From Arcobacter_B sp049472135 (lineage in GTDB: Bacteria; Campylobacterota; Campylobacteria; Campylobacterales; Arcobacteraceae): 64,000 nucleotides of DNA. The notes beneath the pieces were generated by a model, which made no database searches, was not told the origin of the DNA, and worked only from the letters and a program-made list of their open reading frames with translations. A program made the position numbers and the translations under genes. The stretch is from contig NZ_JBMOVV010000012.1 in the NCBI RefSeq assembly GCF_049472135.1, positions 28,045 through 92,044 of the forward strand, in the 5' to 3' direction. Every line of letters starts with the position of its first letter. Position 1 is the first letter of the stretch. Below are positions 24,744-33,200 of the stretch, one piece after another.

Positions 24744-25767
24744 CAAATCCCTTAGTTAAATTATGTTTTACATTAAAAGTTAAAATACTATGACAATGTG
24801 GACATCTAGTATCATAAACTGGGTGTACATTTTTACAACTTGAACAAATAAACTCAAAATCTAAAGTAGCATTTGTTTTATGTTCGTGTCTATTTAAAGC
24901 AATCAAAATATCAAAAACAAAATCATCACTGTGTTCTAAATTATCAAGATATCCTTTTGCATTATAAAGCTCAACTAGAAATTCATTTCTATGAACTTTT
25001 TCAAAATCGATATCGTCAAAATTTAAGTACCACATTAAATCCATGAAGTTCTTAACATCAAATTTGTCTACATTTTCCCAAAAAAATGGTTTGTTAAATT
25101 GTAGTAAAAACTCTGCAAAAAGTCTTTGAATATTTGGATTTTCTAGAAAAATTTTATAAAGTAATTCACTTCTTTTCTCATATGAGTAAACTGGATCATT
25201 TATAATCATCAATGCATCTAGATAAACTCTATCCCTTTGCATATCTTCATTTAGCTCTTCTAAGCAAGTAGTAACTTCTTTTGCTTTTTCAAACTCATTT
25301 AGTTTTTCATATATGATAAGTAGTTTTGTTAAAGCATTTTTATTTCTAGGAGAGAATTTTAAGATTCTTAAGAATATATCTTTTGACCTTTGTAAAAAAC
25401 CACCTTTAAAATATGTTGAACCAAGTAGTTCTAATACTTCTTCTTTTTTTACTCTATCTTTTACATGTTCTAACAATGTAAGATATACATTTATAGCTTT
25501 ATTATAATTGCCTTTATGTAAAAATGTTGAGGCTAAAAGTAATATTGAATCAAATGGCAAATTATATGTTTTATAAAGATGAACATAATCTTCTTCTTTT
25601 AATTTTCCAAGTTCAAATCTACGAGATAATTTTCTATAGTCTTTTCTTGCAATCTTCTCTTTATAAATCCCATAAGAGTATGTAAAAAATGAGATTAAAA
25701 AGATTAGAGCAACAAGTATAATCAAACCAAAAAGAGGGTCTCTATACTCTAAAACTATATTGTCCAA
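24718..25767 (-). CDS. LapB/YciM-like TPR protein with C-terminal zinc ribbon
   Basis: A 349-residue protein with one N-terminal transmembrane helix (about 12-33), tetratricopeptide repeats through about 60-220, a helical region, and a C-terminal rubredoxin-like metal site made of CSSC and CPHC (residues about 310-330). This order is that of LapB (YciM), which in E. coli joins lipopolysaccharide assembly to LpxC proteolysis. The repeats here are fewer and diverged, so functional equivalence is inferred. It begins at TTG, six bases behind AAAAGG; no in-frame ATG fits. It is first in the operon with rnhA-rnc-aroC and divergent from dnaG. Confidence 0.82.
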   Translation of the reverse strand: MDNIVLEYRDPLFGLIILVALIFLISFFTYSYGIYKEKIARKDYRKLSRRFELGKLKEEDYVHLYKTYNLPFDSILLLASTFLHKGNYNKAINVYLTLLEHVKDRVKKEEVLELLGSTYFKGGFLQRSKDIFLRILKFSPRNKNALTKLLIIYEKLNEFEKAKEVTTCLEELNEDMQRDRVYLDALMIINDPVYSYEKRSELLYKIFLENPNIQRLFAEFLLQFNKPFFWENVDKFDVKNFMDLMWYLNFDDIDFEKVHRNEFLVELYNAKGYLDNLEHSDDFVFDILIALNRHEHKTNATLDFEFICSSCKNVHPVYDTRCPHCHSILTFNVKHNLTKGFDEANQSLQ

Positions 25768-25840
25768 CGTATGCCTTTTACCAAACTTTTAATATAAGTA
25801 GGTATATTATCATAAAAGTTCCTATAAAATAATAAAAGTG

Positions 25841-25846
25841 TATAAT
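25841..25846 (+). promoter_or_regulatory. -10 element giving a probable leaderless dnaG mRNA
   Basis: TGTATAAT places TATAAT at 25841-25846 with only five bases before the dnaG ATG at 25852. Transcription would be expected to begin at or beside the A of the start codon. No ribosome-binding site is seen upstream of the ATG. Confidence 0.55.
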
Positions 25847-25851
25847 ACCTT

Positions 25852-27486
25852 ATGATAAAAAAAGAATCTATTGATAATTTAAAAAATCACCTTGATGTTG
25901 TTGATGTTGTATCACAGTTTTTAGAATTAAAAAAATCAGGAGCAAACTTTAAAGCTTGTTGTCCTTTTCATGGTGAAGAAACTCCTTCTTTTGTTGTAAG
26001 CCCTGCTAAACAGATATACCACTGTTTCGGATGTGGAGTAGGTGGGGACTCAATAAAATTTGTAATGGAATATGAAAAATTATCATATCCAGAAGCCCTT
26101 GAAAAATTAGCTTCAATGTATAATGTTCATTTAGATTATGATAATGTAAAACAAAAAAAACAAGATGTAAAAATACTTGAAGATGTTAATAAATTTTATC
26201 AAAAATTATTTGTAAATAATGGAGTTGCTAAAGATTATATAAAAAATAGAGGTATTTCTGAATTTTCTATAGAGAAATTTGAGATAGGTTATTCTCCTAA
26301 ATCAAACGATACAATAAATTTTTTAAAATCAAATCATTATAATTTAAATGAGGCAATAGATTTAGGTGTAATTGATACTGGAACAAATGGATTATATTCT
26401 AGATTTATTGAAAGAATTACTTTCCCTATATATGCTATAAATGGAAAAATTGTAGGTTTTGGTGGAAGAACTATTACTGGACATAATGCAAAATATGTAA
26501 ATTCTCCTCAAACTAAACTTTTTAATAAATCAAGACTTTTATATGGTTATCACCTTGCAAAAGAAAATATATATAAAAAGAATAGATTAATTGTTTGTGA
26601 AGGTTATCTTGATGTAATTATGCTTCATCAAGCAGGTTTTAATACTGCTGTTGCAACATTAGGAACAGCTTTAACAAAAGAGCATTTACCTTTAATTAGA
26701 AGAGGTGAACCAAAAGTAATTTTAGCTTATGATGGAGATAAACCTGGACTTGCAGCAGCATTTAAAGCCTCAGTAATGCTATCTCAAAGTGAATTTGAAG
26801 GTGGTGTTGTTATTTTTGGTGAAGGTAAAGACCCTGCTGATATGGTAAAAGATGGGAAAATTGAAGAACTAGATAGAATGTTTGCAAATCCTATTGATTT
26901 TATTCCTTTTAGTATTGATTATATTATCTCTAAATATGATATTAATATTGCATCACAAAAACAAAAAGCTTTAATTGAAGCTAATGACTATTTAAAATCA
27001 TTAGGTATCTTATATCAAGATGAATATAAAAGATATATTGCTCAAAAGTTAAATGTAAGAGAGAATTTAATTAAGGTTTCAACTGATAATGCAAGACCAA
27101 TGCAAGTTGATTTATCGAAGGTAAATATTCAAGAACTTTGTATAATAAAAGCAATTTTAGAAAATCCAAATAGATTAGACTCTGTTTTAAACTTAGTTGA
27201 TTCTTCAATGTTTGAAGTACACAAAAATGAGTTTGACCTTGTATTAAATGATATAAATAATATATCTTTAAATGCTATTACCTTAAATGAAAAACTTGAA
27301 AACTATGATGATGAGAGGCTTGAAAAAGAGCTATTAATTTTGCTTTATAAATTTTATTCAAAAAAATTAAATGAATTAAAATACGATACAACTCTATCTT
27401 TAAAAGAAAAAGGTTCACTTCTTAGAAAAACTCAAGATGCAATTAGACAATTAAAACAAGGTAAGTTAGTTACTTATGATTTATAA
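25852..27486 (+). CDS. dnaG: DNA primase
   Basis: DnaG makes the RNA primers for DNA replication. The 544-residue protein has the N-terminal CHC2 zinc finger (CPFHGEETPSFVVSPAKQIY then HCFGCG), the catalytic core with GFGGRT, the TOPRIM domain with VCEGYLDVIMLHQAGF and LAYDGDKPGLAAA, and a C-terminal helical region that would bind the replicative helicase. Length is typical for Campylobacterota. It is divergent from the TPR-rnhA-rnc-aroC operon, an arrangement shared with C. jejuni. The mRNA may be leaderless. Confidence 0.97.
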   Translation: MIKKESIDNLKNHLDVVDVVSQFLELKKSGANFKACCPFHGEETPSFVVSPAKQIYHCFGCGVGGDSIKFVMEYEKLSYPEALEKLASMYNVHLDYDNVKQKKQDVKILEDVNKFYQKLFVNNGVAKDYIKNRGISEFSIEKFEIGYSPKSNDTINFLKSNHYNLNEAIDLGVIDTGTNGLYSRFIERITFPIYAINGKIVGFGGRTITGHNAKYVNSPQTKLFNKSRLLYGYHLAKENIYKKNRLIVCEGYLDVIMLHQAGFNTAVATLGTALTKEHLPLIRRGEPKVILAYDGDKPGLAAAFKASVMLSQSEFEGGVVIFGEGKDPADMVKDGKIEELDRMFANPIDFIPFSIDYIISKYDINIASQKQKALIEANDYLKSLGILYQDEYKRYIAQKLNVRENLIKVSTDNARPMQVDLSKVNIQELCIIKAILENPNRLDSVLNLVDSSMFEVHKNEFDLVLNDINNISLNAITLNEKLENYDDERLEKELLILLYKFYSKKLNELKYDTTLSLKEKGSLLRKTQDAIRQLKQGKLVTYDL

Positions 27487-27564
27487 TTAGTTTTTCTTTT
27501 TATTTTTTTACTAGTATAGTTTTTGTAGAATTTCGTATATTGAATAAGAAAAGAGGAAAGAAAA

Positions 27565-27948
27565 ATGAAATTTATAGAAAGTGATAACCTACCTGCAGCG
27601 ATTGGACCATATTCTCCTGCGATTAAAGTTAATGGAATGATTTATACTTCAGCACAGGTTCCAGTAACTTTAGATGGAACATTAGTTGAAAGAGATATAA
27701 AAGTTCAAACAAGACAGGTTTTATCAAATTTAAGAACTTTATTAGAAGATGCTGAAAGTGGTATGAACAATGTTGTTAAAGTATCTATTTATTTAGAAAA
27801 CATCGAAGACTTTGGTGTTGTTAATGTACTATTTGCAGAGGCATTTGGTGAGCATAAACCTGCAAGAAGTACTATTTCTGCAAAAGGTTTACCAATGAAT
27901 TCATTAATTATGGTAGATGCAGTTGCAACAGCAAGTGACTATCATTAA
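27565..27948 (+). CDS. ridA: RidA-family enamine/imine deaminase
   Basis: RidA hydrolyses reactive enamine/imine intermediates made by pyridoxal-phosphate enzymes such as threonine dehydratase, protecting other enzymes. The 127-residue protein has AAIGPYSPAIKVNGMIYTSA, the QTRQVLSNLRTLLEDAES helix, and VNVLFAEAFGEHKPARST, whose arginine is the catalytic residue of the family. The C-terminal LIMVDAVAT fits as well. It starts at ATG behind AGAGGAAAG. It is a single gene between dnaG and the rplU operon. RidA subfamilies differ in substrate, so the symbol marks the family. Confidence 0.93.
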   Translation: MKFIESDNLPAAIGPYSPAIKVNGMIYTSAQVPVTLDGTLVERDIKVQTRQVLSNLRTLLEDAESGMNNVVKVSIYLENIEDFGVVNVLFAEAFGEHKPARSTISAKGLPMNSLIMVDAVATASDYH

Positions 27949-28015
27949 TTAAAAATAGATGTGACTTAAACAAAGTTTAAAGTAATTTAAGGTAGTATTC
28001 CGGTTCGAAAAATAA

Positions 28016-28047
28016 AGTTAGCATGAATTGTCAACTAGAAGTTAGCA
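28016..28047 (+). promoter_or_regulatory. direct repeats in the rplU leader
   Basis: AGTTAGCA occurs at 28016-28023 and again at 28040-28047, 24 bases apart, in the 128-base region between the ridA gene and rplU. Leaders of L21 operons can bind L21 for autoregulation; I see no secure structure, so this is a candidate only. Confidence 0.2.
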
Positions 28048-28076
28048 CATAGAACTGAATATTATGAGGAAGAAAA

Positions 28077-28394
28077 ATGTACGCAATTATTAAGTGTGGT
28101 GGAAAACAGTATAAAGTTTCTGAGGGAGATATCCTAAACATTGATTATACTGGTAAAGCTGCAAAAGAAACTTTAGAAATCACTGACGTTTTAGCTTTAA
28201 ACGATGGTGAATTAAAAACTGGTGAAGCAGTAGCAAACGTAAAAGTTGAAGCTGAAGTAGTTTTAGATGGTACAGGTGTAAATAGAGATAAAAAAGTTAT
28301 CATTTACAAAAAAAGAAGAAGAAAAGATTCTAAGTTAAAAAGAGGTTTCAGAAAAAGCTTCACAAAAATTAGAATTACTAAAATTGCTGCTTAA
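28077..28394 (+). CDS. rplU: 50S ribosomal protein L21
   Basis: L21 binds 23S rRNA in the large subunit. The 105-residue protein opens MYAIIKCGGKQYKVSEGDIL and has the C-terminal KKVIIYKKRRRKDSKLKRGF then RKSFTKIRI, both signature segments. It starts at ATG behind GAGGAAG. It is followed by rpmA after 25 bases, as in nearly all bacteria, and the pair is closed by a strong terminator. Confidence 0.98.
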   Translation: MYAIIKCGGKQYKVSEGDILNIDYTGKAAKETLEITDVLALNDGELKTGEAVANVKVEAEVVLDGTGVNRDKKVIIYKKRRRKDSKLKRGFRKSFTKIRITKIAA

Positions 28395-28419
28395 GCAATA
28401 ATTTCAAGGAGATAATAGT

Positions 28420-28674
28420 ATGGCTCACAAGAAAGGTCAAGGATCTACACAAAATAATAGAGATTCAGCTGGAAAAAGACTTGGTGTTAAGAAATATGGT
28501 GGAGAAACAGTAAGAGCTGGTAACATCATTTTAAGACAAAGAGGAACTAAAGTACACGTTGGTGCAAACGTTGGTATTGGAAAAGATCATACAATTTATT
28601 CTTTAATTGATGGTGTAGTAAAATTTGAAACTAAAGATAAAAAAAGAAAAAAAGTTTCAGTTTACGCTTCATAA
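28420..28674 (+). CDS. rpmA: 50S ribosomal protein L27
   Basis: L27 lies near the peptidyl transferase centre. The 84-residue protein starts MAHKKGQGSTQNNRDSAGKR and contains GGETVRAGNIILRQRGTKVH, the invariant family sequence. There is no N-terminal extension of the type that some Gram-positive bacteria cleave. It starts at ATG behind AAGGAGA, directly after rplU and before a hairpin terminator. Confidence 0.98.
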   Translation: MAHKKGQGSTQNNRDSAGKRLGVKKYGGETVRAGNIILRQRGTKVHVGANVGIGKDHTIYSLIDGVVKFETKDKKRKKVSVYAS

Positions 28675-28696
28675 TTTCTAAAGAGAAAAATGTTTT

Positions 28697-28733
28697 AAAG
28701 GGTGTATGGCTTCTTTGCCTGCACCCTTTTTTT
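28697..28733 (+). terminator. rho-independent terminator of rplU-rpmA
   Basis: AAAGGGTG (28697-28704) pairs with CACCCTTT (28722-28729); the inner GGC/GCC extends the stem, and seven T residues end at 28733. It lies 22 bases behind the rpmA stop and separates the ribosomal genes from obgE. Confidence 0.9.
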
Positions 28734-28804
28734 ATTTAAAGTGTGAAATAAAAAGTTAATACAATAGTTAGTTTTTTATTTTGCATATACCGTGGAGGTT
28801 TATA

Positions 28805-29896
28805 ATGTTTATAGATAGTGCCAAATTTTCAGTTTCATCGGGTAAAGGTGGACAAGGTTGTACTTCTTTTAGAAGAGAAAAATTTGTTGTTAAAGGTGGT
28901 CCTGACGGAGGAGATGGAGGAAAAGGTGGAGATGTTTACTTCTTAGTAGACAACAATACTGATACTTTATCTACTTATAAAGGAAGAAAAGTTTTTAGAG
29001 CTGATAATGGAAAACAAGGGATGGGATCAAGAATGACTGGAAAGTCTGCTGATCCATTAGTATTAGTAGTACCTCCTGGAACACAAGTTATTGATGAAGA
29101 TACTGGTGAGCTTTTATTAGACTTAGTTAATGAAGGTGAAAAGGTTAAGCTTCTTGAAGGTGGAAAAGGTGGATTAGGAAATGTTCACTTTAAAAACTCT
29201 AGAAATCAAAGACCTACTTATTCTCAACCAGGATTACCAGGACAAACAAAAAATATTAGATTAGAGTTAAAACTTATTGCAGATGTTGGATTAGTTGGAT
29301 ATCCAAATGTTGGTAAATCAACACTTATTTCAACTACATCAAATGCAAGTCCAGAAGTTGCGAACTATGAGTTTACAACTCTTACACCAAAATTAGGTGT
29401 TGTTGAAGTAGGTGAGTACAACTCTTTTGTAATGGCAGATATTCCAGGAATTATCGATGGAGCTGCTGATGGTAGAGGTTTAGGATTAGAGTTCTTAAAA
29501 CATATTGAAAGAACTAAAACTCTATTATTTTTAATTGATGTTGCAAATTATAGAACAATGATTGATCAATATAATGTATTGAAAGAAGAAGTTGCAAAAT
29601 TCTCATCTGAATTATCTACAAGAAACTTTGCTATTGCTTTAAGTAAAACTGATGGATATTATGGTGAAGATTTAGTTGGTGATATTAAAAAATTTATTGC
29701 TGATATAGGTTTAGAAGAATCAGAATCTAATGACTTTGGATTTGATAAAGAATTACCTTATTATGTTCAGGATTTAACTTATAATAGATTTGATAATAGT
29801 AAACCTTTCTTTGTATTACCAATTTCTTCAATTACAAGAAAAAATATTGAAGCAATTAAATTCTCATTATATAAACTATTGGATCAGGGGAAATGA
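28805..29896 (+). CDS. obgE: Obg-family GTPase ObgE/CgtA
   Basis: ObgE is an essential GTPase involved in assembly of the 50S subunit and stress control. The 363-residue protein has the glycine-rich Obg fold (about 1-157, with GGPDGGDGGKGGDVYF), then a G domain with G1 GYPNVGKST, the G2 region YEFTTLTP, DIPGIIDGAADGRGLG and the G4-type LSKTD. It lacks a long C-terminal extension. I start it at ATG six bases behind GGAGG; a TTG eight codons upstream lies before that site. It overlaps proB by four bases (ATGA). Confidence 0.97.
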   Translation: MFIDSAKFSVSSGKGGQGCTSFRREKFVVKGGPDGGDGGKGGDVYFLVDNNTDTLSTYKGRKVFRADNGKQGMGSRMTGKSADPLVLVVPPGTQVIDEDTGELLLDLVNEGEKVKLLEGGKGGLGNVHFKNSRNQRPTYSQPGLPGQTKNIRLELKLIADVGLVGYPNVGKSTLISTTSNASPEVANYEFTTLTPKLGVVEVGEYNSFVMADIPGIIDGAADGRGLGLEFLKHIERTKTLLFLIDVANYRTMIDQYNVLKEEVAKFSSELSTRNFAIALSKTDGYYGEDLVGDIKKFIADIGLEESESNDFGFDKELPYYVQDLTYNRFDNSKPFFVLPISSITRKNIEAIKFSLYKLLDQGK

Positions 29897-30657
29897 AAAG
29901 ATTAGTTATAAAAGTAGGAACAGCTGTATTAACAGAAAATGGACAGCTTGCAATTGAAAGATTATCTGCTTTAGTTGATTTAATCGCAAAACTAAAAAAT
30001 GAAAAAAACTATGAAGTGATTCTTGTATCATCTGGTGCAGTTGGTGCAGGATTTACTTCATTAAAACTTGATAAGAAACTAGTATCAAATAGACAGGCAT
30101 TAGCTGCTATTGGTCAACCATTATTATTAAAGAATTATAAAAAAAGATTTAAAGAACATGGTATTATTTGTGCACAAATGTTGTTTATAGCAGATGACTT
30201 TGATTCTAGAAAAAGAACTAAAAATGCACAAAATGTAATGGAAATTTTATTAGAGAATAAAATACTTCCTATTATAAATGAAAATGATGTTATTGCAAAT
30301 GATGAACTGTTATTTGGAGATAATGATCAACTTGCTGCACATGTTGCTTACCATTTTAATGCTGATATGTTAGCTATATTAAGTGATATTGATGGATATT
30401 ATAATAAAAATCCAAGAGAATATAGTGATGCAGTTATGTTAAAAATGGTTTCTTCAATTAATGAAGAAGAGTTAGAAATGAAGCATACTGCAAACTCTGA
30501 ATTTGCAACAGGTGGAATTGTAACAAAATTAAAAGCAGCAGATTTTTTAATGAAAAAAGGTATACCAATGTATCTTTCTTCAGGGTTTGATTTAACAAAT
30601 GCATATGATTTTCTAGTTGATGAAAATCATAAAAGTGGAACAATATTTAAAAAGTAA
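29893..30657 (+). CDS. proB: glutamate 5-kinase, PUA-less form
   Basis: ProB phosphorylates glutamate in the first step of proline synthesis. The 254-residue protein is an amino-acid kinase domain only: VIKVGTAVLTENGQLAIERL, SSGAVGAGF, QALAAIGQPLLLKNY, IINENDVIANDELLFGDNDQ with LAAHVA, and TGGIVTKLKAADFLMKKG. The C-terminal PUA domain of the E. coli enzyme is absent, as in Campylobacter. The start overlaps the obgE stop. No proA is adjacent. It is followed by fmt after about nine bases. Confidence 0.96.
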   Translation: MKRLVIKVGTAVLTENGQLAIERLSALVDLIAKLKNEKNYEVILVSSGAVGAGFTSLKLDKKLVSNRQALAAIGQPLLLKNYKKRFKEHGIICAQMLFIADDFDSRKRTKNAQNVMEILLENKILPIINENDVIANDELLFGDNDQLAAHVAYHFNADMLAILSDIDGYYNKNPREYSDAVMLKMVSSINEEELEMKHTANSEFATGGIVTKLKAADFLMKKGIPMYLSSGFDLTNAYDFLVDENHKSGTIFKK

Positions 30658-30666
30658 AGGTTGGAT

Positions 30667-31587
30667 ATGTCAAAAAAAGTTTTATTTATGGGAACGCCTG
30701 ATTATGCTACAAAGATTTTTGAAGCATTATTAAACAGCTCATATGAGTTAGTAGCACTGTTTACTCAACCTGATAAAAAAGTTGGAAGAAAACAAGTGTT
30801 AACTCCTCCTCATATAAAACAATATTGTCTTGACAAAAATTTAGATATACCTATTTATCAACCTGAAAAGCTTAGAAATAATGAAGAAGTTACAAAGCTT
30901 ATTGAGGACTTTAAACCAGATTATATTGTAGTAGCTGCTTATGGTCAAATATTACCAAAAGAAATACTTGATATTGCTCCCTGTATAAATCTACATGCTT
31001 CTTTACTTCCTAAATATAGAGGTGCTTCTCCTATTCAAGAATCATTACTTAATGATGATGAATATACGGGTGTTACATCTATGTTAATGGAAGAAGGACT
31101 TGATAGTGGAGATATTTTAGGTTTACAATATTTAAAAATAACTCCTACTATGGAGGTTGAAGAAGCTTTTAATAAACTATCGATAATTGCAGCTTCATTA
31201 ACTCTTACTACATTGGATAATTTTGAGAATATCAAACCTAAAAAACAAAATGATGCTGAAGTTAGTTTTTGTGGGAAGATTAAAAAAGATGATGGGCTAG
31301 TAACTTTTGAAAATGCAAAAAAACTTTATCTGAAATATAAAGCATATAGTTTTTGGCCAGGAGTATTTTTAGAATCAAAACTAAAAATAAAAGATTTAGA
31401 ATTAATTGAAACTACTTCATCAAATGTTGAAGGAAAAATCTTAGAAATAAACAGTGATGATATTGTTGTAGGATGTAAAAATGGCTCTTTAAAAATAAAG
31501 ACTATTCAAGCACCATCTAAAAAAGCTGTTTCTTCTGTTGATTATATAAGAGGTCAAAGATTGAATATTGGAGATATTTTATCTTAA
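30667..31587 (+). CDS. fmt: methionyl-tRNA formyltransferase
   Basis: Fmt adds a formyl group to initiator methionyl-tRNA using 10-formyltetrahydrofolate. The 306-residue protein has KVLFMGTPDYATKIFEALL at the start, the active-site segment NLHASLLPKYRGASPIQ (family signature SLLPxYRGxxP) and a C-terminal OB-like domain with YSFWPGVFL. I use the ATG six bases behind AAAGG; a TTG two codons earlier is an alternative. It is the last gene of the obgE-proB-fmt operon and converges on the transporter gene. Confidence 0.97.
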   Translation: MSKKVLFMGTPDYATKIFEALLNSSYELVALFTQPDKKVGRKQVLTPPHIKQYCLDKNLDIPIYQPEKLRNNEEVTKLIEDFKPDYIVVAAYGQILPKEILDIAPCINLHASLLPKYRGASPIQESLLNDDEYTGVTSMLMEEGLDSGDILGLQYLKITPTMEVEEAFNKLSIIAASLTLTTLDNFENIKPKKQNDAEVSFCGKIKKDDGLVTFENAKKLYLKYKAYSFWPGVFLESKLKIKDLELIETTSSNVEGKILEINSDDIVVGCKNGSLKIKTIQAPSKKAVSSVDYIRGQRLNIGDILS

Positions 31588-31593
31588 GATTTT

Positions 31594-31622
31594 AACATAC
31601 TAGGCTTTATGCCAAGTATGTT
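31594..31622. terminator. hairpin between fmt and the convergent transporter gene
   Basis: AACATACT (31594-31601) pairs with AGTATGTT (31615-31622); after an A-A mismatch GGC pairs with GCC around a five-base loop. It covers the stop codon of the transporter. No real T-run follows on either strand, so efficiency is uncertain. Confidence 0.5.
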
Positions 31623-32500
31623 GTATATGCTGTGATTGTAAATAAACTTAATAAAACACCTAATACAAGTGAATTAATCGCAATTTTTTCATCTAATCCA
31701 CCTTTTATTGCTAATACTGTTGCCATTGTCATTGGTGGCATTGCTACTTCAATAATTGTAACTTTTACCCAAGTATCTTCAATACCATAAAAAATTTGGA
31801 AACCAAGCAAAACTATAATTGGTACTATTAACATTTTTAGTATCATTGCCATTGAAACAACATGAAATTTATTGAATATGTGTTTTAACTCTAATTTCAT
31901 ACCAATTGCAATCATTGCAATAGGAACTAAAGTTGCACCTAAAGTTTCTGTAGTTAATAAAACAAAATTTGGTACTTCAAAGTTTTTTGCAAGTACTGTA
32001 ATTGCAAACATAATTGATGGTGGAAAAAGTAATACACTTTTAAATATAGATTTCACATCATTTTTTCTTCCACTTCCCCATGTAATGATAAACATACCAA
32101 CTGAAACTAAAAGCAAAAATGAACCAAATAAATCATAAATTAAACCATAAACAATATAATCTTGCCCATAAAATGCATCAATATAAGAAAAACCAATAAA
32201 TGATGTATTTCCAAAAGTTGCCATAATCATAAATGTGGCAAGAGTTAATCTATCAAGTTTCATTAGCCTACCTATAAAGTATGCTAAAGTTAAATTAAAT
32301 AGAATAAATCCTATAAACATTAAAATTAAACTTAATATCTTTCCATCCAGAGTTAGAGGATAGATTTTTGAGAAAACAATAGCTGGAAGTGAGAAGTAGA
32401 TAATGAACTCTATAAGTTGTTTAGAATTGTCATGAAAAACTACTTTAAATAAATATCCAAGTAAAAGATACAATGCTATGGGTAAAACAGGATCTAACAT
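31607..32500 (-). CDS. AEC-family (auxin efflux carrier-like) transporter
   Basis: A 297-residue inner-membrane protein with about ten hydrophobic helices in two sets of five, typical of the AEC family, whose bacterial members export or take up organic acids such as malate or malonate. Family features are the start DPVLPIALYLLLGYLFK, FGNTSFIGFSYIDAFYG around the middle, and VAMPPMTMATVLAIKGGLD near the end. Substrate cannot be read from sequence. It is a single gene, convergent with fmt and divergent from birA. Base use matches its neighbours. Confidence 0.85.
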   Translation of the reverse strand: MLDPVLPIALYLLLGYLFKVVFHDNSKQLIEFIIYFSLPAIVFSKIYPLTLDGKILSLILMFIGFILFNLTLAYFIGRLMKLDRLTLATFMIMATFGNTSFIGFSYIDAFYGQDYIVYGLIYDLFGSFLLLVSVGMFIITWGSGRKNDVKSIFKSVLLFPPSIMFAITVLAKNFEVPNFVLLTTETLGATLVPIAMIAIGMKLELKHIFNKFHVVSMAMILKMLIVPIIVLLGFQIFYGIEDTWVKVTIIEVAMPPMTMATVLAIKGGLDEKIAINSLVLGVLLSLFTITAYTTYLA

Positions 32501-32552
32501 AATAACCTTTTTTAAGTGATTATATTTAATACAATCTTGTAAAGCAATAATG

Positions 32553-32558
32553 TATAAT
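32553..32558 (+). promoter_or_regulatory. -10 element giving a probable leaderless birA mRNA
   Basis: TGTATAAT places TATAAT at 32553-32558, six bases before the ATG at 32565. No ribosome-binding site precedes that ATG. The arrangement copies that at dnaG (25841-25846). Confidence 0.45.
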
Positions 32559-32564
32559 AAGCAA

Positions 32565-33200
32565 ATGAAAATAATAAGATTAAATAAAGTAGATTCTACA
32601 CATACTTACCTAAGGGAGTATGTAAATAATAACGAGATTAATGAAATAACTTGTATAGTAGCAGATATTCAAACAAATGGTATAGGAAGCAGAGGTAATA
32701 CTTGGCAGGGTAAAAGTGGGAATTTGTTCTTTTCATTTGTTATGAAAAAGGATACTCTTCCAAATGACTTACCACTTCAAACAACTTCAATATATTTCTC
32801 TTTTTTACTTAAAAAAGTATTAGAAAAGTTTGACTCTAAAGTGTGGTTGAAATGGCCAAATGATTTTTATATTGATGACAAAAAAATTGGTGGGACAATT
32901 ACAAATCTTAGTAAAGATTTAATCTTTTGTGGCATTGGCTTAAACTTATTTGAAGTAACTGATGAGTTTGGAAAATTAGATATTTCTATAGACAAAGAGA
33001 CTATATTAGAAAACTATTTTTTAGAACTTGAAAAACAAATTTCATGGAAGCAAATTTTTAGTGATTTTAAGATAGAATTCGATAAGAGTAGAAAGTTCCA
33101 AGCAACCATTGATAATAAAAAAATTCCATTAAAAAATGCGATACTTAATAGTGATGGTTCAATTAACTTAAATAATAAAAAGGTATTTAGTTTAAGATGA
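32565..33200 (+). CDS. birA: biotin-[acetyl-CoA-carboxylase] ligase
   Basis: BirA activates biotin with ATP and attaches it to the biotin carboxyl carrier protein. The 211-residue protein is the short, monofunctional type without the DNA-binding domain, so it is not expected to be a repressor. Motifs are RLNKVDSTHTYL, QTNGIGSRGNTWQGKSGNLF (the biotinyl-AMP loop, RGNTW for the usual RGRxW), WLKWPNDFYIDDKKIGGTIT and GIGLNL. I prefer the ATG at 32565, where the conserved fold begins; an in-frame ATG at 32550 overlaps the -10 box. Its stop overlaps the parA start. Confidence 0.92.
   Translation: MKIIRLNKVDSTHTYLREYVNNNEINEITCIVADIQTNGIGSRGNTWQGKSGNLFFSFVMKKDTLPNDLPLQTTSIYFSFLLKKVLEKFDSKVWLKWPNDFYIDDKKIGGTITNLSKDLIFCGIGLNLFEVTDEFGKLDISIDKETILENYFLELEKQISWKQIFSDFKIEFDKSRKFQATIDNKKIPLKNAILNSDGSINLNNKKVFSLR

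Noticed and set aside
27949..28076. GGTTCGAA in front of rplU, resembling a tRNA T-loop
   Set aside because: No acceptor, D or anticodon arms can be formed around it; there is no tRNA gene here.
28781..28804. TTG start eight codons upstream for obgE
   Set aside because: It lies before the GGAGG site, and the conserved Obg N-terminus begins at the ATG at 28805.
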